Source: CAYVOX01 sp964453035
Lineage (GTDB): Bacteria; Chloroflexota; Anaerolineae; Anaerolineales; Anaerolineaceae
DNA length: 15,737 bases
Direction of reading: 5' to 3'
Assembly: GCA_964453035.1 (NCBI GenBank)
Contig: CAYVOX010000071.1
Coordinates: 1-15,737 of the forward strand
This document shows positions 1 to 8,064 of the stretch, piece after piece. The notes beneath the pieces are model-generated. The model worked only from the letters and a program-made list of their open reading frames with translations, had not been told where the DNA came from and searched no databases. The stretch's first letter is position 1; the number at the start of each line of letters is the position of its first letter. The translations under genes were made by a program, and so were the position numbers.

Positions 1-443
1 GGGGCGGTGCTGGCAGTGAAACCGTTAAGGGCGCCTTTTTCATTGACTTTGGCAGTGTACGTTCCGTCGCCATTGGCGGTGGCGGTGAGATATGCGCCAG
101 GAATATAGATTCCCAGGGTTTCGTAATCGGTTGCTGCTGGTTTGGCGCAGTACTTGACGCCAATTTGCCAGTAGACATCATTCGCAGCATCATACTTCCA
201 GGCTGAGTTATTGAATGTGAGCGCCTCAGCGTAGGCATCATCTTTGGTTGTGTCCGCGGGAGCTACTCCAGTTGCTGATGCGGTCTGAGTGGCTGACTTT
301 GTGGACGCAACAGTAGGATTGACGATAGTTGGCGCAGATGTGGCCGGTGGTTGCCCGGTCGCTGATCCTGCGGGGGCGCAAGCCGAAAGCAAGGAAAGCG
401 CCAAAACAATCAGAAAAAATGCGGAAATGACTTTTTGTTTCAT
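1..443 (-). CDS. Secreted lipoprotein, N-terminal part (possible alpha/beta-hydrolase family)
   Basis: This gene reads leftward off the window edge, so only about 147 N-terminal residues are visible. The ATG at 443 is preceded by AAGGAG six bases upstream, a strong ribosome site. Residues 2-19 form a basic-then-hydrophobic signal peptide ending in the lipobox L19-S-A-C22, so the mature protein should be lipidated at Cys22 and held outside the membrane. A Ser/Thr/Ala/Pro-rich linker follows to about residue 62, then an apparently folded region with FNNSAWKYDAANDVYWQIG and later YETLGIYIPGAYLTA. From memory that start resembles secreted alpha/beta hydrolases annotated as subtype B tannase-like esterases, but the catalytic Ser/Asp/His would lie beyond the window. 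It is divergent from the two-component pair and may be its target. The lipoprotein call is firm; the enzyme family is a guess. Confidence 0.75.
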   Translation of the reverse strand, partial: MKQKVISAFFLIVLALSLLSACAPAGSATGQPPATSAPTIVNPTVASTKSATQTASATGVAPADTTKDDAYAEALTFNNSAWKYDAANDVYWQIGVKYCAKPAATDYETLGIYIPGAYLTATANGDGTYTAKVNEKGALNGFTASTA

Positions 444-537
444 TACAGACTCCTTAGATAGATATTGCCCACATTATGCCAAACGTTTCTGAAGGAATTC
501 TCAAGATAACCTTGGATTTTCCTGTGGATTCATTTGG

Positions 538-555
538 GAAAATCTTCAGATTTTC
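538..555. promoter_or_regulatory. Palindromic candidate operator between lipoprotein gene and response regulator
   Basis: GAAAATCT (538-545) and AGATTTTC (548-555) are perfect inverted repeats separated by TC. A second, wider pair, CTCAAGA (500-506) and TCTTGAG (554-560), flanks the same area. Two TGGATT copies 12 bp apart (513-518, 525-530) could be direct half-sites of the kind OmpR/PhoB regulators bind. The elements sit upstream of the response-regulator start and between two divergent genes, so autoregulation or control of the lipoprotein is plausible. The binding protein is unknown. Confidence 0.4.
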
Positions 556-570
556 TTGAGGATGGTGTGC

Positions 571-582
571 TAACATATAGAC
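571..582 (+). promoter_or_regulatory. Possible -10 element giving a leaderless response-regulator transcript
   Basis: TAACAT (571-576) lies six bases before the ATG at 583, so transcription would begin at or next to the start codon. GAGGAT at 558-563 is about 20 bases away, too far to act as a normal ribosome site. No convincing -35 was found. The same arrangement appears at two other genes in the window, which raises its plausibility. Confidence 0.3.
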
Positions 583-1290
583 ATGACCTCAAGAATTCTT
601 GTTGTGGATGACGATAAGTCTATTGTGAAAGTGCTGACGGCATACCTGGAGCAATCTGGCTATCAGGTACTGGCTGCCTATGATGGCGAGATGGCGTTAC
701 ACTTTATTCGCCGAGAACGCCCCGATCTGGTCATTTTGGATTTGATGATGCCTAATCGTGACGGATGGGAGGTGACTCAAATTGTGCGTTCGGATAAAAC
801 GTTGGCAACCACACCCATCATCATGCTCACTGCCCGGGTTGAAGATAGCGATAAGATTGTCGGTCTGGAACTGGGCGCAGATGATTACATCACCAAGCCT
901 TTCAACGCCCGTGAGGTTATGGCGCGGGTCAAGTCGCTTCTGCGCCGTGTGCGGTTGGATCAATCTCAAGGCACCACGCAACATGTACTGATCTGCGGTT
1001 ACCTGAAACTGGACCTGGACCAGCACACATTGCAGGTCAATTCGGTGCCTGTTGAGCTCACCCGCACTGAATTCAATCTCATCGAGGCATTTATGTCCAA
1101 CCCGGGCTATACGCTCACGCGCGACGATTTGCTTGAAAAAGCTGTGGGTTATGCCTACGAAGGGCTGGGGCGCGCCCTTGATACGCACATTCGCAACCTG
1201 CGCCGCAAGATTGAGCCCGATCCCGATAACCCGACATACATCCAGACGGTGTATGGCGTGGGCTACCGCCTGGTAGGAGATGGCAAATGA
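583..1290 (+). CDS. Two-component response regulator, OmpR/PhoB family
   Basis: A 235-residue DNA-binding response regulator of normal family length. The receiver domain covers residues 3-115 with the acidic pocket D9-D10-D11, the phospho-acceptor D53 (in ILDLMMP), the switch T83 (MLTAR) and the conserved K105 (TKPF). A winged-helix output domain follows at about 135-233, with the family motifs TRTEFNLIEAF and GVGYRL near the C-terminus. It is expected to be phosphorylated by the kinase encoded immediately downstream, whose ATG overlaps this gene's stop codon (ATGA), so the two are translationally coupled. No good ribosome site precedes the ATG at 583, and a leaderless transcript is possible. 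Target genes are not known; the divergent lipoprotein gene is the nearest candidate. The family assignment is secure, but the subfamily (PhoB, MtrA and so on) cannot be decided. Confidence 0.95.
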   Translation: MTSRILVVDDDKSIVKVLTAYLEQSGYQVLAAYDGEMALHFIRRERPDLVILDLMMPNRDGWEVTQIVRSDKTLATTPIIMLTARVEDSDKIVGLELGADDYITKPFNAREVMARVKSLLRRVRLDQSQGTTQHVLICGYLKLDLDQHTLQVNSVPVELTRTEFNLIEAFMSNPGYTLTRDDLLEKAVGYAYEGLGRALDTHIRNLRRKIEPDPDNPTYIQTVYGVGYRLVGDGK

Positions 1291-2348
1291 ACCGTTTATG
1301 GGTGCGTCTCAGCCTGATGATCAGTGGTGTGTTGTTTTTTATGTTTTTCTTGCAGTTTCTGGCGATTTCCTTAGACCGAGCAAGGTCTGGTCCGGAGGTG
1401 GGCGGGTCATCGCCCATGAACGCGCCGATGGCTGAAATTCAGGGGCGGTTAATTGAGTTCATGATTTTATCGGTTGTTGTCGGAACCGCAGGCGGTGTGG
1501 TGATTGGGCGTGTGGTCTGCGCTCCGATAAGCAACCTGGCCCTGGCAGCGCAACGCCTTGGCAAGGGAGAAATGAATGTGCGCGTTCCCGAGCGCGGCAG
1601 CCAGGAAATTATCGCGCTGGGTAAAGCGTTTAATAAGATGGCTGCAAATCTACAACAGGCTGAAACCATGCGCACCAATCTGATGGCGGACGTCTCGCAT
1701 GAATTGCGCACCCCGTTGACCGTATTGGAGAGCAACCTGCGTGCAGCCCTGGATAAAGTTGTGCCGATTGATGAAGCGGAGATTGCTAATCTTTACGGTC
1801 AGACGCGTCATCTGATCCGTTTGGTCAACGACTTGCATGAACTTACCCAGGCAGAGGCCGGTCAGCTTCAGCTTGAAAAAGATGATATTGATCTCAATTA
1901 TTTGATTGTTGAGACTTTACAGGCGCTTGAACCGCTTGCTACCGAAAAGGGCATTGATTTGACCTATGACGCGTCCCCCTTGCCAGGAATCACTGCCGAC
2001 CCCATTCGTATCCGACAGGTGCTTTTTAATTTGCTTTCCAATGCTCTGCGCCACACGCCCGATGGTGGCCAAATCACCGTCAGCGCAACCACCAATGCGG
2101 ACCAAGTCTTGCTTTCTGTCCGAGATACGGGCGAGGGCCTGGCACCCGATCAATTGGCGGCAGTCTTTGACCGCTTTTACCGGGGTGATAAATCCCGCAG
2201 CCGCGAGACGGGTGGCACAGGGCTGGGGCTGGCTATCGTCAAGGCGATCGTTGAGGCGCACGGCGGTCGCGTAGAAGCTTTCAGTGCAGGCAGAGGCCAG
2301 GGCTGTGAATTCCAGGTGCAACTACCGACCAGTAAAACACAACTCTGA
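1287..2348 (+). CDS. Membrane sensor histidine kinase with minimal extracytoplasmic loop
   Basis: A 353-residue kinase, partner of the preceding response regulator by position and 4-bp overlap. Two membrane helices (about 9-29 and 55-77) enclose a loop of only about 25 residues. A HAMP domain (about 78-131) follows. The DHp domain has the phospho-accepting H138 in DVSHELRTP. The HATPase domain has the N box (N248/N252 in FNLLSNALRH), the G1 box DTGEG (280-284) and the G2 box GGTGLGLAI (309-317). All catalytic motifs are intact. The short loop leaves little room for a ligand-binding domain, so the signal is probably sensed in the membrane, through a partner protein, or by envelope state, as is known for other short-loop kinases. 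This is a BaeS/SasA-like architecture. The specific stimulus is unknown. Confidence 0.93.
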   Translation: MNRLWVRLSLMISGVLFFMFFLQFLAISLDRARSGPEVGGSSPMNAPMAEIQGRLIEFMILSVVVGTAGGVVIGRVVCAPISNLALAAQRLGKGEMNVRVPERGSQEIIALGKAFNKMAANLQQAETMRTNLMADVSHELRTPLTVLESNLRAALDKVVPIDEAEIANLYGQTRHLIRLVNDLHELTQAEAGQLQLEKDDIDLNYLIVETLQALEPLATEKGIDLTYDASPLPGITADPIRIRQVLFNLLSNALRHTPDGGQITVSATTNADQVLLSVRDTGEGLAPDQLAAVFDRFYRGDKSRSRETGGTGLGLAIVKAIVEAHGGRVEAFSAGRGQGCEFQVQLPTSKTQL

Positions 2349-2377
2349 CAGCCGCGATCCTTTATTGACCTTTGGAT

Positions 2378-5300
2378 TTATCTTCCGCCCAAAAAATCGT
2401 AGGTGATTTTCTTTTGCACAGCATGGATTTGAGCGAAAGCCTGCTGCAAGAGAGTTTCCTCAAGGTGACTGATTCTGGCTATGTTGAGAAGATTATCCAT
2501 CGGAATACCGTTCTGAACTGCCTCAAGCTGGCACTGCAGGCGAAATTTCATTAGTAAATTAAATGCCGAAGCAATCTCATCCCGGCTGGTTGAGGTAAGC
2601 GCATTCTTTTCGACCAGGGCATTCAAGCGGCTGAGCGTGTTGGTCTGGGAAATCTGGTGCTGCAACGCGTATAGCCGCGCAAAATCAACCACCGGCATCA
2701 TGGCATCTTTCAAATTGATTTGCCCGGAATGCTCTGTGCCGCTGCTGAGATAAATTTTCCCCGGCAGGCGGGTTGGTGGTTTGAACTGCAGCGCGTTTTG
2801 AGCCAGGTGGGGGAAAAAGGCGGGTTGATCGGTGAGTGCCTGGTGGATGAACTGCCTTAATGACCAGGCAAGCTCGATGTTGCCGTAAACAGGGCGAAAA
2901 TCAAAGAAGATGGAAAACTTGAGCAATTCTTCCGGCTCGGCGTTGCGAATCCAGTTTTCAAAATATTTCTGCCAGGTGATGAGGTCTGTTCGCCAGGGGG
3001 GATGATTTGCCATATTCTTACCGCGGCATTCTGAATAGCCTGCCCGGGCTAAACCGGCGCAGACCAGGTCACCAAATTGTGAGAAGTAATCATCCACTTC
3101 TGGCAAGGGAACGGACTGATTTTCCCGTGAGTAGATGATGGCGTTGTCCTGGTCGGTCAGCAGGCTCTGTTCCTGCCTGCCCTGGCTGCCCATGGCGATA
3201 AAGATAAAATCAACAGGAGGTTGACCCAGTTCTTGCACAGCGAGAGTAATCAGACGCTCGGTAGTGGCGTCACACAGGGTAGACAGCATGTAGGTGATAT
3301 TGTGCGGCCTGGCGCCACTATCCAGCAGGGCGCGCACCAGTGCGGGGGTGCGTTCGTGATATGCGGCGATTTCTTCTGCCGAGGCTGCCCGGTTGATCTC
3401 ACGGGTCAATATAATGGAGCCGTAGCGGTGGAACTGCACTAATTCTTTGCTGCGGATGATTCCAACGACCTGCCCGGCTTTGTTCTCAACAGCAAGATAT
3501 TGCATGCCTTGCCCTTCCATCAGCATGAGCGCTTCGTAAATCAAGGCATCTTCGCGAATCGTTACCAGCGGCGCGCTCATGATGCGGTGAACCGGCGTGT
3601 TGAGATCGTATCGGGTGGAAATTATCCGGGCGCGCAGGTCGTGGTCGGTTACCATGCCGATTACAGCGCCGCTCTCGCTCTGGATCAGAATCGCGCTGGC
3701 GTTGTGGGCGGTCATCAGCGCTGCAACTTTGTGAACCGGCGTATCCAATACGCAGGTGACGCATTGCTGGCGCACTGAACTGACCGGCTCTTGCAGGAAT
3801 AATAAGGAAGTCTGTAATTTCTCGATGAGCGTGTCTTTTTCGGAAATTTGCTTCTGTTGCGCAGTGATATCGTGCAGGGTTCCATCCAACCAGGCCGGTT
3901 GACCTTTTGTGTCACGGATCAGCGAAGCGGAAAGCGTGATGGTTATCGTTCCAGCATCGTTGGTTTGCAGGTTGAGAGGATGGGAGGCGACGCTATTGTG
4001 TTTAAGCACCTGGTCAAAAAACGAATTGTATTCCGCCTCATCCTGGAAGAGGTCCGCCAGGGCAGGCTGGTCTGAGACAGCGGCGCCGATCCTTTTGAGG
4101 AGGCCGAGGATAGTCTGGTTAGCCTCGAAGAAAACGCCACGGCGCACGGCCTTAGCCCTGAATAAGCCGACCGGCGTATGCTGCGCCAGGGCCGCCAGGA
4201 TCTCACTGCTGCTCGAGTCCCCTGAGCGCACGGTAATTTCCTTGGCCAACAGGATATACCCATCCAGTCCACCTGATGAAATGGGGTTAAGCGCCAGAAC
4301 GCATTCCACGTTTGAGCCATCGCCTCGCTGCAGAACGCCCTGGAAACTCATTAACTCGCGCCCGGCATCTGATCGATCCAGGTAGTGCCAGGCTTCGAGA
4401 TTGCTCTCGACGCGCGGCAAAATATCCTCCAGGTCCATCAATTCAAGTTGTTCTTTGGAGAGGTTGAGCAGGCGCATTAACCTGGGATTGGCATAACGGC
4501 AGCGCCCATTCAGGATTAAAAGTGTTCCTTCAGTGGTGGCTTCGATCAGGGAGCGGTAGCGCTCGGTGGAATCATGCAGGCTCTTCTCAATTTCGCGCCG
4601 CTGGTTTTCGGTGCGCAGGCTTTGCTGAACCACAAACGCCAGCAGCAGGATGACGATGCCTGAGACGACGATGGATGCGAGGATCAGATTGTTTTCAATG
4701 CGGGCGATTTCAGACTGGACATCCTCAATATAGATACCTGTGCCAATCACCCATCCCCAGGGCTCAAAACCTTTGATATACGATTCTTTTGCCTCCAGCC
4801 GCTGAGGATCATCCATCCACTGCCACACGTAAGCGATGTAGCCTTCACCCTTGCGCCTCACCAGGTCAGCAAATTCAACAAAAATTCTGACACCACGCGG
4901 ATCTGTCATTTCGGAGACATCCTGGTTGTTCAGGTCAGCACGGTAGGGATGCATAAGGATGCGCGGGTGCATATCCTGCAGCCAGAAATAATCTTTTCCT
5001 TCCGGGCCGTAACGCAAGGCTTTGATTTGATTAATCGCCATATTTTGGGCTTCTGCGCGGGTCAACTTGCCAGATTGCTCATCTTGTTCCAGCGAGGTGA
5101 GAATACTGTACGCGGTATTGGTCAACTCGCGGATAAGCTCGCGCTTGCGGTCGAGCAGGCTGTTTTCGAATGAGGGCAAAATCAATCCCCAGATCACAGT
5201 CACAAAAAGGCAGATTGCCAAAAGCGTGGGCAGCAGGATGCGTAATACGTAATATCTTCGGCAGTAGAGGCGTGGGCGAGGCTGACCGGCAGGGTTTTCG

Positions 5301-6067
5301 CGGCTGGAGAGATCTGTCAGGGATTCATCGATCTCTGAATTTGAGCTGCCTCGGGTGGCGGCATTGCGAAAGGCCTTCCAGGCAGCGGTGGGCATGGCAA
5401 TGCCAAATTCATCCGCGCTGGAGTGAGCATCTGTCCCGGCGCTCATGAGCAGTCCAAGCTTCTGCGCCAAAGATTCCAGCTCCTGGCGTTGAATGGGCGT
5501 GTAGGCTGTGTAGAACACCTCCAGGCCGTCCAACCCCCAGGCTTTTAGCTGCTCTACGGCTGCCTCCAGCTGGGTCAGCTCAGCATGAAGGGCGTATGGG
5601 TGAGCCATGAAAGCCAAACCACCCGCACGATGAATGAGAGCCAGGGCTTCCTGGATATCCAACCGGCCGTTTGGCGTATCAGCCGATTTCAATGTCGTTT
5701 CGAGCCTTGCGCCATCCCCTTTGCGCCGGATGGAGGCGGCGATGCTGTGAGTGCCCAGGTCCTGCGATTGGCGCAGGGAGTGGAGGGTGACGGCAAGCTG
5801 CTGATGATTGGTGTCGATGCCGTAAGCCAGGATGTGGACTTCGGTTTCACCCCAATAGGTGGTGATTTCAACGCCCGGTATCAGGCTGATATGGTGCTTG
5901 CGCAAAGCAACCTGAAGTTCAGAGATGCCATCCACCGTATCGTGATCGGTCAGTGCCACGTATTGCACCCCTGCAGCGGCCAATCCGTCTGCCAATCCCT
6001 GAGGGGAGAGGGAGCCGTCGCTGAAATTGGTGTGGCAGTGCAGGTTTACCTGAGTAAAACCTTCCAT
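2378..6067 (-). CDS. PHP phosphoesterase - Cache - PAS - PAS - CBS pair - DUF294 nucleotidyltransferase fusion protein
   Basis: A 1229-residue multidomain signalling protein. PHP domain, residues 6-235, with the metal set intact: H10 and H12 (HCHTNFSDG), D41/H42 (TDHDT), E67 (PGVE), H78, H156 (AHPY), D213/H215 (TDAH). Linker 236-270, membrane helix about 273-297, extracytoplasmic Cache_2-like domain about 300-455 (KDYFWLQD, PWGWVIGTGIY), and second helix 461-480. Two PAS-like domains lie at about 500-612 and 621-735, and a CBS pair at about 764-880. A GlnD-like DUF294 domain has G960-S961 and D972/D974 (TDQD), and a DUF294 C-terminal part follows (FFDFRPV). I chose Met27 of the longest frame because the longer N-terminus would be translated from the upstream terminator hairpin, and TATAAT lies seven bases before this ATG. 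Between Met225 and the first helix I see no in-frame ATG, GTG or TTG, so one polypeptide is likely. The function is inferred: a sensor-controlled nucleotidyl transfer and hydrolysis protein. The substrates are unknown. Confidence 0.85.
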   Translation of the reverse strand: MEGFTQVNLHCHTNFSDGSLSPQGLADGLAAAGVQYVALTDHDTVDGISELQVALRKHHISLIPGVEITTYWGETEVHILAYGIDTNHQQLAVTLHSLRQSQDLGTHSIAASIRRKGDGARLETTLKSADTPNGRLDIQEALALIHRAGGLAFMAHPYALHAELTQLEAAVEQLKAWGLDGLEVFYTAYTPIQRQELESLAQKLGLLMSAGTDAHSSADEFGIAMPTAAWKAFRNAATRGSSNSEIDESLTDLSSRENPAGQPRPRLYCRRYYVLRILLPTLLAICLFVTVIWGLILPSFENSLLDRKRELIRELTNTAYSILTSLEQDEQSGKLTRAEAQNMAINQIKALRYGPEGKDYFWLQDMHPRILMHPYRADLNNQDVSEMTDPRGVRIFVEFADLVRRKGEGYIAYVWQWMDDPQRLEAKESYIKGFEPWGWVIGTGIYIEDVQSEIARIENNLILASIVVSGIVILLLAFVVQQSLRTENQRREIEKSLHDSTERYRSLIEATTEGTLLILNGRCRYANPRLMRLLNLSKEQLELMDLEDILPRVESNLEAWHYLDRSDAGRELMSFQGVLQRGDGSNVECVLALNPISSGGLDGYILLAKEITVRSGDSSSSEILAALAQHTPVGLFRAKAVRRGVFFEANQTILGLLKRIGAAVSDQPALADLFQDEAEYNSFFDQVLKHNSVASHPLNLQTNDAGTITITLSASLIRDTKGQPAWLDGTLHDITAQQKQISEKDTLIEKLQTSLLFLQEPVSSVRQQCVTCVLDTPVHKVAALMTAHNASAILIQSESGAVIGMVTDHDLRARIISTRYDLNTPVHRIMSAPLVTIREDALIYEALMLMEGQGMQYLAVENKAGQVVGIIRSKELVQFHRYGSIILTREINRAASAEEIAAYHERTPALVRALLDSGARPHNITYMLSTLCDATTERLITLAVQELGQPPVDFIFIAMGSQGRQEQSLLTDQDNAIIYSRENQSVPLPEVDDYFSQFGDLVCAGLARAGYSECRGKNMANHPPWRTDLITWQKYFENWIRNAEPEELLKFSIFFDFRPVYGNIELAWSLRQFIHQALTDQPAFFPHLAQNALQFKPPTRLPGKIYLSSGTEHSGQINLKDAMMPVVDFARLYALQHQISQTNTLSRLNALVEKNALTSTSRDEIASAFNLLMKFRLQCQLEAVQNGIPMDNLLNIARISHLEETLLQQAFAQIHAVQKKITYDFLGGR

Positions 6068-6074
6068 ATGGATA

Positions 6075-6080
6075 ATTATA
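6075..6080 (-). promoter_or_regulatory. TATAAT -10 box, leaderless promoter of the PHP-DUF294 gene
   Basis: The minus strand reads TATAAT followed by seven bases (TATCCAT) and then the ATG at 6067, so the expected transcription start coincides with the start codon. There is no Shine-Dalgarno sequence in between. The -35 region is weak: TACTCA at 17-bp spacing matches TTGACA at three positions. This box, with the terminator just upstream, is the main evidence for the gene's start. Confidence 0.6.
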
Positions 6081-6112
6081 CGGTTTTCTCGGCTGCCTGA
6101 GTAATAGAATCG

Positions 6113-6155
6113 TGGGAAAAAGAAACGCGGGAGGTGGTTTACCACCTCCCGCGTT
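6113..6155 (-). terminator. Rho-independent terminator of the DUF485-symporter operon
   Basis: ACGCGGGAGGTGGT (6125-6138) and ACCACCTCCCGCGT (6141-6154) pair perfectly; one more A-T pair extends the stem to 15 bp. On the minus strand the hairpin begins a few bases after the symporter stop and is followed by TTTCTTTTT. It separates the symporter operon from the PHP-DUF294 gene. Confidence 0.92.
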
Positions 6156-6161
6156 CACGCT

Positions 6162-8063
6162 TCAGGATGAGGGGTTGGCTTTCTTTTGAGTCATCAGGGA
6201 TACAATGACCAATACGATGAAGCTCAAGGGGATGGATACAATCCCGGGGTTGCTGAACGGGATGGGGGCAGATGCCGGGTTGAGACCGTAGAGCTTAAAT
6301 AAATCAGGCGAGAAGAGGATCAGACCCAATGAGGAGATGATGCCGGTAATAATGGAGGCGGTGATTCCTTTGGCTGTGGTCTTCTTCCAGAACAGCATCA
6401 TGACAATTGATGGTAAATTGGCTGAAGCGGCTACGGCAAAGGCTAACCCCACCAGGAAGGTGACATTGACGCCTTTGAAGATGATTCCCAGCAGAATGGC
6501 AATGCCGCCAATCACAAAAGCCGAGATCTTGCCGGCAGTCACTTTTTGGCGGTCATCCATGCGCACTCTGAAGTAGCGATCCATCAAATCATGGGCAACA
6601 GCGCCAGAGGCAGCCACAATCAGCCCGCTGACGGTTCCCAGCACGGTGGCGAATGCGATGGCTGAGATGACGGCAAATAGGAACTCTCCAAATGAACGGG
6701 CGAGTAATGGCGCGGCCATGTTGCTGTCTGCCGGGTTGAGCACACCGTTAATCATGGCGCCCAGACCCATAAAGAGAGTGAGGATGTAAAAGAATCCGAT
6801 CCCGGCGATAGCCACAATGGTTGACTTCCTGGCGCTTGCGGGGCTGGGCACGGTGTAGTAACGGATCAGGATATGGGGCAGGGCGGCAGTGCCCATGAAG
6901 AGCGCCAGCATGAGCGAGAGAAAATCGAGCCTCTCAAGCAGAGTGCCCTGAATTTTGAATTTGACGCCTGGACGCATCAACTGGTTGCCGCGTATCAACT
7001 TTGAATAATACACTGTGACGGCAGCCCCATCTTTATCAACAAAAGCAACATCTTTCCAGGTTCGCACCACTGTATCGCTTTCTGCCATCACAGCCAGCAA
7101 CTCAAACGGGCCAATATTCCCGCGGGTTACTTCTGTTAACCCATCGATCTCCTCGATATTGCTGACTTGCCGCAGGATGTTTTCTGCAGAGGCTGGCGCT
7201 CCGTTGATCCATTTGCTTCCATCCGGGTGGGTGATGGCGGATTGGGTTTCTTTGAGGGTGAGCTTATTATCTTTCTCTTCAACCAACCACCAGGTTTCCT
7301 GCCCATTTTTGGATAATTTCACAAACGTGCTGTTGGCGCTTTTAACTTCCTGCTGTTCTAGAACTTTCCAACTGGTATCGGAGGGTTTAACCTGCGATCC
7401 TTCGCGCACGGCAGGCAGGCTTGCATATTGATAGTAGGGTACTTTTCCTGCCTGATCTGGCGTGGTATCAAACCCGCGCACCAGAACTGCGATCACCAGG
7501 ACGGTTGAAAAGATGATGAGTAGCAGGCCTTTAAGGAACTGCACATAGGTGGTAGATGCCATGCCGGCGGTTGCAACGATGGTAATCACAATGACGCCCA
7601 CCATAATCACGCCCCAGAAGTGAGGAATCCCCAACAGCGGCTCCACCAGCACGCCCGCCCCAACCATCTGCGGGATGAGGTAACACACCGATACAACCAG
7701 GGTGCTGATAGCAGCCGCCAGTTTAATTCCGCGCGAGTTGTATTGCGAGTCAATGGCATCCGTGAAGGTATATTTGCCCAGGCGCTTCAACGGCTCGGCA
7801 ACAACAAAAAGGGCAACGATCCATCCCGCCAGGTAACCAATCGAATAGAGGAATCCGTCATAACCCACGGTTGCAATCATCCCGCAAATGCCCAGGAAGG
7901 AGGCTGCCGAGAGGTAATCCCCGGCGAATGCGATACCGTTGATAGACCAGTGAATTTTTCCACCTGCCGCATAATACCCGCTGGAGGTTTTGGCTTTTTT
8001 GCCCAGGAAAAATGACAGGCCAATAACCAATCCGACAAAGAAGAGGAAGATGGCGATGGTCAT
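6162..8063 (-). CDS. Sodium:solute symporter, ActP (cation/acetate symporter)-like, with large loop insertion
   Basis: A polytopic SSS-family transporter of 633 residues from the ATG at 8063. A GTG at 8072 would add three residues, but an AAGG-type ribosome site fits the ATG better. The motif GTAALPHILIRYYTV matches the conserved region of ActP, which takes up acetate and other short carboxylates with sodium. The AGDYLSAASFLG stretch near residue 50 and the NSRGIKLAAA region are also SSS-like. Unusually, about 180 residues (about 200-380), hydrophilic and rich in charged and polar residues, lie between two membrane helices where E. coli ActP has a loop of a few tens of residues. That insert is probably outside the membrane. 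The gene starts one base after the stop of the DUF485 gene, the usual partner of actP (yjcH-actP). The substrate is inferred, since SSS members vary widely. Confidence 0.88.
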   Translation of the reverse strand: MTIAIFLFFVGLVIGLSFFLGKKAKTSSGYYAAGGKIHWSINGIAFAGDYLSAASFLGICGMIATVGYDGFLYSIGYLAGWIVALFVVAEPLKRLGKYTFTDAIDSQYNSRGIKLAAAISTLVVSVCYLIPQMVGAGVLVEPLLGIPHFWGVIMVGVIVITIVATAGMASTTYVQFLKGLLLIIFSTVLVIAVLVRGFDTTPDQAGKVPYYQYASLPAVREGSQVKPSDTSWKVLEQQEVKSANSTFVKLSKNGQETWWLVEEKDNKLTLKETQSAITHPDGSKWINGAPASAENILRQVSNIEEIDGLTEVTRGNIGPFELLAVMAESDTVVRTWKDVAFVDKDGAAVTVYYSKLIRGNQLMRPGVKFKIQGTLLERLDFLSLMLALFMGTAALPHILIRYYTVPSPASARKSTIVAIAGIGFFYILTLFMGLGAMINGVLNPADSNMAAPLLARSFGEFLFAVISAIAFATVLGTVSGLIVAASGAVAHDLMDRYFRVRMDDRQKVTAGKISAFVIGGIAILLGIIFKGVNVTFLVGLAFAVAASANLPSIVMMLFWKKTTAKGITASIITGIISSLGLILFSPDLFKLYGLNPASAPIPFSNPGIVSIPLSFIVLVIVSLMTQKKANPSS

Positions 8064-8064
8064 T

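Noticed and set aside
289..492. 67-residue plus-strand frame at the left edge
   Set aside because: It is antisense to the lipoprotein signal peptide and linker, which have a good ribosome site and lipobox.
2349..2377. Possible terminator between the convergent kinase and PHP-DUF294 genes
   Set aside because: No stem of useful length is visible in this 29-bp gap or just beside it.
6068..6145. N-terminal extension of the PHP-DUF294 protein (26 residues from 6145)
   Set aside because: It would start inside the transcription terminator stem and upstream of the predicted promoter, and it precedes the normal PHP opening.
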